Notes under the pieces: generated by a model
Told to the model about the DNA's origin: nothing
Database searches by the model: none
The model's input: the letters and a program-made list of their open reading frames with translations, nothing else
Program-made: the position numbers and the translations under genes
From: an uncultured Clostridia bacterium
Lineage (GTDB): Bacteria; Bacillota; Clostridia; TANB77; CAG-508
Reading direction: 5' to 3'
DNA length: 64,000 nt
NCBI GenBank assembly: GCA_934130975.1
Contig: CAKOYU010000008.1
Coordinates: 1-64,000, forward strand
Shown: in pieces, positions 60,080 through 64,000 of the stretch
Layout of the letters: each line of letters begins with the position of its first letter
Position numbering within the stretch: position 1 is the first letter of the stretch

Positions 60080-60604
60080 TCAAACCAATATAATAACAAA
60101 AACTAAACCTGCCACAACACCCAAAGTTTTATATATTTTTTGATTTTTCTTTTTCTCTTCTTCCGCATTTTCAATTTGCATATCCAAAAAATTTTCAGTC
60201 ACTTCAATTTCACTAATTTGTCCTTCGACATCTGTTTGTCCGAGTAACTTCCCCAACTTTTTCAAAACATCTTTATCTTCTTGTTTTATACTTATATCAG
60301 CATCTTGTATACAATTCTCCCAAACATCTTTAACTTGATAATATGATAATTGATTTGCCATTTGTCCAAAAACTTTCTCAATCTCAGTATCATTATCTTT
60401 AGCAATTTGTTTAAATATTTCAGCCAACGGCTCATATGTAAATTTAATTTTTGTTTTCATTATGTTTAAAATAGTCTTAAACTCTTTCAGCTCTACAACT
60501 CTATTTTGATATGACTTAGATATCAAAAAACCTATTGCTGTAGATAGTCCAAAAATTCCTATTAATAACAAATATTTAACACCTTGAATTATAGACAAAT
60601 ACAT
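60080..60604 (-). CDS. spoIIIAB: Stage III sporulation protein AB
   Basis: The 174-aa protein has an N-terminal helix (YLLLIGIFGLSTAIGFLISKSYQNR), a soluble helical domain (ELKEFKTILNIMKTKIKFTYEPLAEIF, later DVLKKLGKLLGQTDVEGQISEI) and a C-terminal helix (TLGVVAGLVFVIILV), like the T2SS/T4P GspF-related fold proposed for SpoIIIAB. It overlaps spoIIIAA by 16 bp. Confidence 0.94.
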   Translation of the reverse strand: MYLSIIQGVKYLLLIGIFGLSTAIGFLISKSYQNRVVELKEFKTILNIMKTKIKFTYEPLAEIFKQIAKDNDTEIEKVFGQMANQLSYYQVKDVWENCIQDADISIKQEDKDVLKKLGKLLGQTDVEGQISEIEVTENFLDMQIENAEEEKKKNQKIYKTLGVVAGLVFVIILV

Positions 60605-61488
60605 TCTAATTCTCCTTTCCTTTTAGGATTTAATATTATAATTCTCTCAAATATTTTTTTATTTAATAACTTTGATAATTCAGGATTTCTACTAACTTCA
60701 TCTATATCTTTGCCATGAGCTGTAAAAATACCTTTCACACCTGAACACATTGCATAATCAATTGCCTTTATATCCTCTACACTACCAATCTCATCACAAA
60801 CAATAACATCTGGAGCCATAGAACGCACTAATATTCTCATTGCCTCTGGTTTGGGCATATTATCAATAACATCAGTTCTAATTCCAACATCATTTTGAGG
60901 AATCCCCTTATACATTGCAGCAATTTCGCCTCTTTCATCAACAACTCCAACCGTCTTCCCCTTAAATCCTAACACTTTAATACCATTACTAATATTTCTT
61001 ACAATATCTCTTAAAAGAGTAGTTTTGCCACATCCAGGAGGAGAAACTATTAAAGTATTGTAAATACTATTATTATAAGTATCAATCAAATCCTCTATAA
61101 CTGGATTACTACACCCAATTCGTTGACTTGCAATTCTAAAATTCAAACTAGAAACATAATTAACATTTATAACCTGTCCATTATCAACAACTGCACTACC
61201 AACAATTCCAACTCTATTACCACCTTTAATTGTTATATAGCCATCACATATCTGCTTTCTATACGAGTAAATTGAGCTTTCACATACTTTTTCAAAAGCT
61301 TGTAAAACCTCCTCTTGACTGACAATATAATCTGTAATTTGTGTATCTTGTCCAATTTTTAATGCTAATGGCTTATTGCTTCGTAATCTTATTTCTTCAA
61401 TTTGCACATTTGGGACCGGTTCTGTTTTGTTCACTGCGCATTTGGGACCGGTTCTGTTTTGTCCCAAGAATGGTACTTTTTTGCTCAT
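60589..61488 (-). CDS. spoIIIAA: Stage III sporulation protein AA ATPase, 5' end disrupted by repeat insertion
   Basis: SpoIIIAA is a secretion-type ATPase. This frame contains IEEIRLRSNKPLALKIG, YRKQICDGYITIKGGNRVGIVG, Walker A SPPGCGKTTLLRDIVR, VGVVDERGEIAAMY and Walker B VIVCDEIGSVED. The normal start is ATG 61546 (SD AAGGAG), giving MTRLEIVLEYLPIKIKKIINEQ, typical of SpoIIIAA. A double 32-bp repeat then intrudes: the natural frame stops at TGA 61397, and the ATPase frame is open only from ATG 61488, which has no SD. The product therefore needs re-initiation or slippage (A6 at 61482-61477), or lacks its first ~20 residues, or the strain is impaired in sporulation. Confidence 0.85.
   Translation of the reverse strand: MSKKVPFLGQNRTGPKCAVNKTEPVPNVQIEEIRLRSNKPLALKIGQDTQITDYIVSQEEVLQAFEKVCESSIYSYRKQICDGYITIKGGNRVGIVGSAVVDNGQVINVNYVSSLNFRIASQRIGCSNPVIEDLIDTYNNSIYNTLIVSPPGCGKTTLLRDIVRNISNGIKVLGFKGKTVGVVDERGEIAAMYKGIPQNDVGIRTDVIDNMPKPEAMRILVRSMAPDVIVCDEIGSVEDIKAIDYAMCSGVKGIFTAHGKDIDEVSRNPELSKLLNKKIFERIIILNPKRKGELECICL
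61403..61467. repeat. Two tandem 32-bp GGGACCGG palindromic repeat units inside spoIIIAA
   Basis: TGCACATTTGGGACCGG + TTCTGTTTTGT (61403-61430) recurs as 61435-61462 with one difference, 32 bp apart. The second unit forms a TTGGGAC / GTCCCAA stem (61442-61448 with 61461-61467). GC content is clearly higher than its surroundings. It resembles REP-like dispersed palindromes of Firmicutes. Confidence 0.85.
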
Positions 61489-61583
61489 TTATGATTTTTT
61501 TAATTTTAATTGGCAAATATTCTAATACTATTTCTAATCTTGTCATATTTGAACTCCTTCTTTTTACATCGTACATGCACAAA

Positions 61584-61613
61584 AAGAGCATATATAATAA
61601 TATATATGCTCTT
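61584..61613 (-). terminator. Terminator before the spoIIIA operon
   Basis: 13-bp perfect stem AAGAGCATATATA / TATATATGCTCTT with an ATAA loop, then TTTTGTGC in minus-strand RNA. It ends the transcript of the 436-aa gene upstream of spoIIIAA. Confidence 0.8.
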
Positions 61614-61644
61614 GCATTTAATTTTAGAACCACTACATTTAATT

Positions 61645-62955
61645 TTATTCTAATCCTAAATTTTCATAGATTGTTTCTAATAAATTATTTAATTCATCTT
61701 CTGATGTATCATTTAATACTACAACATTGTCTGAATTAAATGACTCTATTTCAGCATTTTGAATAAATGTAATTGTATTATTGTAATTTATCTGCATTGC
61801 TGATTTATTACTATCTTCTCCATATTCTATTGTTGCTTCAATACTTTCTTCTACATCATCTAATTTTGAAAGATTTTTGAATCCCATTTTTATTTGAATA
61901 TTACTTCCTTCTCCTAAATCTTGAGTAACTACATTTATTGTATATGTAGTAGCATCTTCATTCTCATCTTTAGCTATACTTATTTGATTTTGCATTTCAT
62001 TTGCTTCAAATGTTTTTACAATTAATTTATTATCTTCTTTTTCTGCTGTTGCAATTGTTTCTGTTCCATTTTCATCAGTTGTATTTATTTCGCATTTTAC
62101 TAATTTTCTTGATTTTATATATAATGATATTGACATTTTATCTTGATCTGTATGTTTTACATCTTTTAATGCATTTACAAACTCATCTATTTGTTTTTTC
62201 AATTCGTCTACTGTTGTTCCATCTGATAATTTATTTAGTAATTTTTCATCATTCTTTAATTCATTTGCCATTTTTTCTATTATTGAAACAAATTGATCTG
62301 CTGTCATATTTACTGTTACTTTTGTTTGACCATCTACTTTTGATTTCTCAAACATATCATTATCTACACTATTATAAAATACTCTAGAATATTTATCCTT
62401 TATATTTTGTAATTCTTCTGTTGTAAATTGTATGTTTTCCCAATCTATTTGGTTTGGAATCTCATTTGAATTATCCATTCCTAATTTTTCAAATAATGAT
62501 TTTAAATTTTCATTTTTTACAGCAATATATTTGTCATATAATAATCTTGATTGTATTCCATATGTTTCTCCATCACGTCTAATTTTTATTGGAACATTTA
62601 TTCCTTGTGCTAATGCAACTGTTATTTCTTGTTCTGCTTTTTTTTGAGAATTGTCAACCTTCCCTTCTATTTTAATTTTACCATTACTTAGTAAATCATA
62701 TGCATCACTTGATGTTTCATTGTTTTTTACATTTGCTGTAATTTCTCCTTTGTTCGAAAAAGCTGTAGTTTTTTCTTTTTCTAAATATTTAGATAAATCT
62801 TCACTTTTTAAATCACTAGTAAGATCATCTGATAATAAATATGAGAAAAATAGTTGTTTTTTTGTTTTTAACATGTCTGTTGCAAAACATGTATATCCTA
62901 TCCCAGCTCCTAATAATACTATTAGCAATATTGCTAATAAAATTTTCTTTTTCAT
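61645..62955 (-). CDS. Unknown membrane-anchored extracytoplasmic protein (DUF6583-like)
   Basis: The 436-aa protein has a signal/anchor helix (KKKILLAILLIVLLGAGIGYTCFA) with no clear lipobox or Ala-x-Ala site, then a long acidic, Asn/Glu/Lys-rich extracytoplasmic region. Features include TKKQLFFSYLLSD, ITVALAQGINVPIKIRRDGE, VTVNMTADQFVSIIEKMANELKND and KMSISLYIKSRKLVKCEINT. The alternating amphipathic strands suggest a large beta-fold; similar proteins are annotated as DUF6583 in Clostridia, from memory. Function unknown. It is monocistronic between yebC and spoIIIAA, with a good terminator after it. Confidence 0.65.
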   Translation of the reverse strand: MKKKILLAILLIVLLGAGIGYTCFATDMLKTKKQLFFSYLLSDDLTSDLKSEDLSKYLEKEKTTAFSNKGEITANVKNNETSSDAYDLLSNGKIKIEGKVDNSQKKAEQEITVALAQGINVPIKIRRDGETYGIQSRLLYDKYIAVKNENLKSLFEKLGMDNSNEIPNQIDWENIQFTTEELQNIKDKYSRVFYNSVDNDMFEKSKVDGQTKVTVNMTADQFVSIIEKMANELKNDEKLLNKLSDGTTVDELKKQIDEFVNALKDVKHTDQDKMSISLYIKSRKLVKCEINTTDENGTETIATAEKEDNKLIVKTFEANEMQNQISIAKDENEDATTYTINVVTQDLGEGSNIQIKMGFKNLSKLDDVEESIEATIEYGEDSNKSAMQINYNNTITFIQNAEIESFNSDNVVVLNDTSEDELNNLLETIYENLGLE

Positions 62956-63074
62956 TTTTTACCCCTTTCTTTAGCATATTATATGCCATAAAAATTAATA
63001 TATTTATAGTTTACTATAATAAAAAAAAACTGTCAACATTTTTAAAAATTTGACAATTTTTTTCTATATATTTT

Positions 63075-63800
63075 TTATTCTTCCCAATTGTGATATACAT
63101 CCATAACATCATCTAATTCTTCTAATCTTTCAATTAGTCTTTCCATTTTTTCAACTCCTGCTTCATCTAATGCAACTGTTGTTGTTGGAATCATTTGAAC
63201 TTCTGCTTCTAAGAATGTTAAACCAGATTCTTCTAATTTTTCTCTTACATCTGAAAAATCTGATGGTGTTGTTGTTATTTCATATACTTCTTCTGATGAA
63301 TTGAAGTCTTCTGCTCCTGCTTCTAATGCTGTCATCATTAATTCTTCTTCATCCATATCTGTTGAAGCTTTTTCTATAACTATAACTCCTTTTTTATCAA
63401 ACATGTATGATACACACCCTGTTGTTCCTAAATTTCCTCCTGCTTTATCAAATACATGTCTTACATCTGCTGCAGTTCTATTTCTATTATCTGTATTTGC
63501 ATTTACTATTACAGCAACTCCATTTGGTCCATATCCTTCATATACTACTTCTTCGTAATTTGCTGAATTTCCTTCTCCTGATGCTTTTTTTATCGCATTG
63601 TTTATTGTATCATTTGGCATGTTTGCTGCTTTACATTTTGCTATAACATCTTTTAATTTTGAATTTCCAGCTGGGTCTGGTCCACCTTGTTTTACTGCTA
63701 TTAATAATTCTCTTCCTAATTTTGTAAATATTTTTCCTCTTGCTGCATCAGCTTTTCCTTTTTTAGCTTGTATGTTGTGCCATTTTGAATGCCCACTCAT
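63075..63800 (-). CDS. yebC: YebC/PmpR family protein
   Basis: The 241-aa protein begins MSGHSKWHNIQAKKGKADAARGKIFTKLGREL, then GGPDPAGNSKLKDVIAKCKAANMPNDTINNAIKKASG and EGYGPNGVAVIVNANTDNRNRTAADVRHVFDKAGGNLGTTGCVSYMF, the full YebC signature. The family is described as transcriptional regulators, and more recent work links YebC proteins to translation of proline-rich stretches. ATG 63800 has GGAGG 9 nt upstream; an upstream in-frame start at 63821 lacks a spaced SD. Confidence 0.96.
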   Translation of the reverse strand: MSGHSKWHNIQAKKGKADAARGKIFTKLGRELLIAVKQGGPDPAGNSKLKDVIAKCKAANMPNDTINNAIKKASGEGNSANYEEVVYEGYGPNGVAVIVNANTDNRNRTAADVRHVFDKAGGNLGTTGCVSYMFDKKGVIVIEKASTDMDEEELMMTALEAGAEDFNSSEEVYEITTTPSDFSDVREKLEESGLTFLEAEVQMIPTTTVALDEAGVEKMERLIERLEELDDVMDVYHNWEE

Positions 63801-63928
63801 TTTATCTTTCCTCCTTTTCATTTTTTCTTTATTTTAAGGTATCTATTCCTTATTCTATTTCAAAAAAGTCATATCAAGTATATCACATAATTTCAGTTTT
63901 GTGTAGTCTTTTTATAAATATTTTTCTT

Positions 63929-63960
63929 GATTGCGACACCAATGTATAAAAAAACAATAT
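63929..63960. repeat. Dispersed ~31-bp repeat, copy 2
   Basis: GATTGCGACACC, AAT, then GTATAAAAAAACAATAT on the plus strand, matching 49406-49436 with two substitutions and one inserted A. It lies about 130 bp upstream of yebC. The rest of 63801-64000 is AT-rich with no other feature seen. Confidence 0.65.
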
Positions 63961-64000
63961 AGTACTAATTTTCTAAATATATTTTTTACTGTAAATTACT

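Noticed and set aside
61403..61467. Possible CRISPR repeat pair
   Set aside because: Only two units, 28-bp match with a 4-bp remainder between them, no spacers of normal length and no cas genes.
1..64000. tRNA or rRNA genes
   Set aside because: No GC-rich cloverleaf-like segment or rRNA-like conserved stretch was recognised on either strand; the T-box leader at 11.4-11.6 kb was the only such structured region near a tRNA-related gene.

Overview
The window is very AT-rich and nearly all of its coding capacity lies on the minus strand. The gene content is that of an endospore-forming, anaerobic, low-GC Gram-positive (Clostridia, probably an uncultured gut lineage). It has yabP-yabQ-divIC, a complete spoIIIAA-AH operon, pro-sigK, a GerA-type germinant receptor subunit, rubrerythrin, Rho, T-box control of an aminoacyl-tRNA synthetase operon, and a remA-gmk-rpoZ cluster. 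Species cannot be fixed from the sequence alone. No tRNA, rRNA, CRISPR array, integrase or transposase gene was recognised.

Layout. 1-5.1 kb holds loosely packed accessory genes: an AlbA_2/Schlafen-type regulator running off the window with a tandem-repeat operator, a tiny acidic ORF coupled to an M23/SH3 peptidoglycan hydrolase, a large unknown membrane protein, and a Pr6Pr-family membrane protein. 5.2-13.6 kb holds rho, yabP-yabQ-divIC, a T-box leader driving an aldose-epimerase-like gene plus valS, an iron alcohol dehydrogenase and an anchored hypothetical. 13.8-20 kb holds an FtsH-like protease, a PepC-like aminopeptidase with an altered catalytic residue, def and priA. 20-24 kb is the yicC-remA-rpoZ-gmk housekeeping cluster followed by rsmE and yqeK. 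24-27.6 kb is the dTDP-L-rhamnose pathway (rfbDACB). 27.9-37 kb is glycolysis: gapA-pgk-(Nudix)-tpiA-gpmI-(YezG-like)-(NifU-like scaffold)-(GGGtGRT protein), then eno. 37-48 kb holds an S1-domain protein, sigK, a DUF4143 ATPase bracketed by a perfect 78-bp duplication of the sigK promoter/start, an MscS channel, and a TetR-controlled heterodimeric ABC exporter. 48-52.8 kb holds pfkA, a short aspartokinase, prfB with its programmed frameshift, and a frameshifted transglutaminase-like gene. 52.9-56.5 kb holds gerA (the only convincing plus-strand gene), a structured intergenic RNA candidate, rubrerythrin and an isochorismatase-fold hydrolase. 56.5-64 kb holds the spoIIIA operon, an anchored hypothetical and yebC.

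The most interesting non-textbook signals are these. (1) A roughly 185-nt sequence at 54569-54753 folds into nested perfect helices capped by a GNRA-type tetraloop and lies between two nearly identical terminator hairpins; it is a strong candidate non-coding RNA. (2) The sigK promoter/start is duplicated around an ATPase gene that has twin palindromic operators. (3) Two GGGACCGG palindromic repeat units inserted in the 5' end of spoIIIAA put the gene out of frame with its natural start. (4) A poorly understood NifU-like/GGGtGRT pair is embedded in the glycolytic operon. Several predicted starts were moved to internal ATGs because a good Shine-Dalgarno sequence (SD) precedes them; the reasons are given per gene. 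All functional statements rest on reading motifs by eye; no database search was run.
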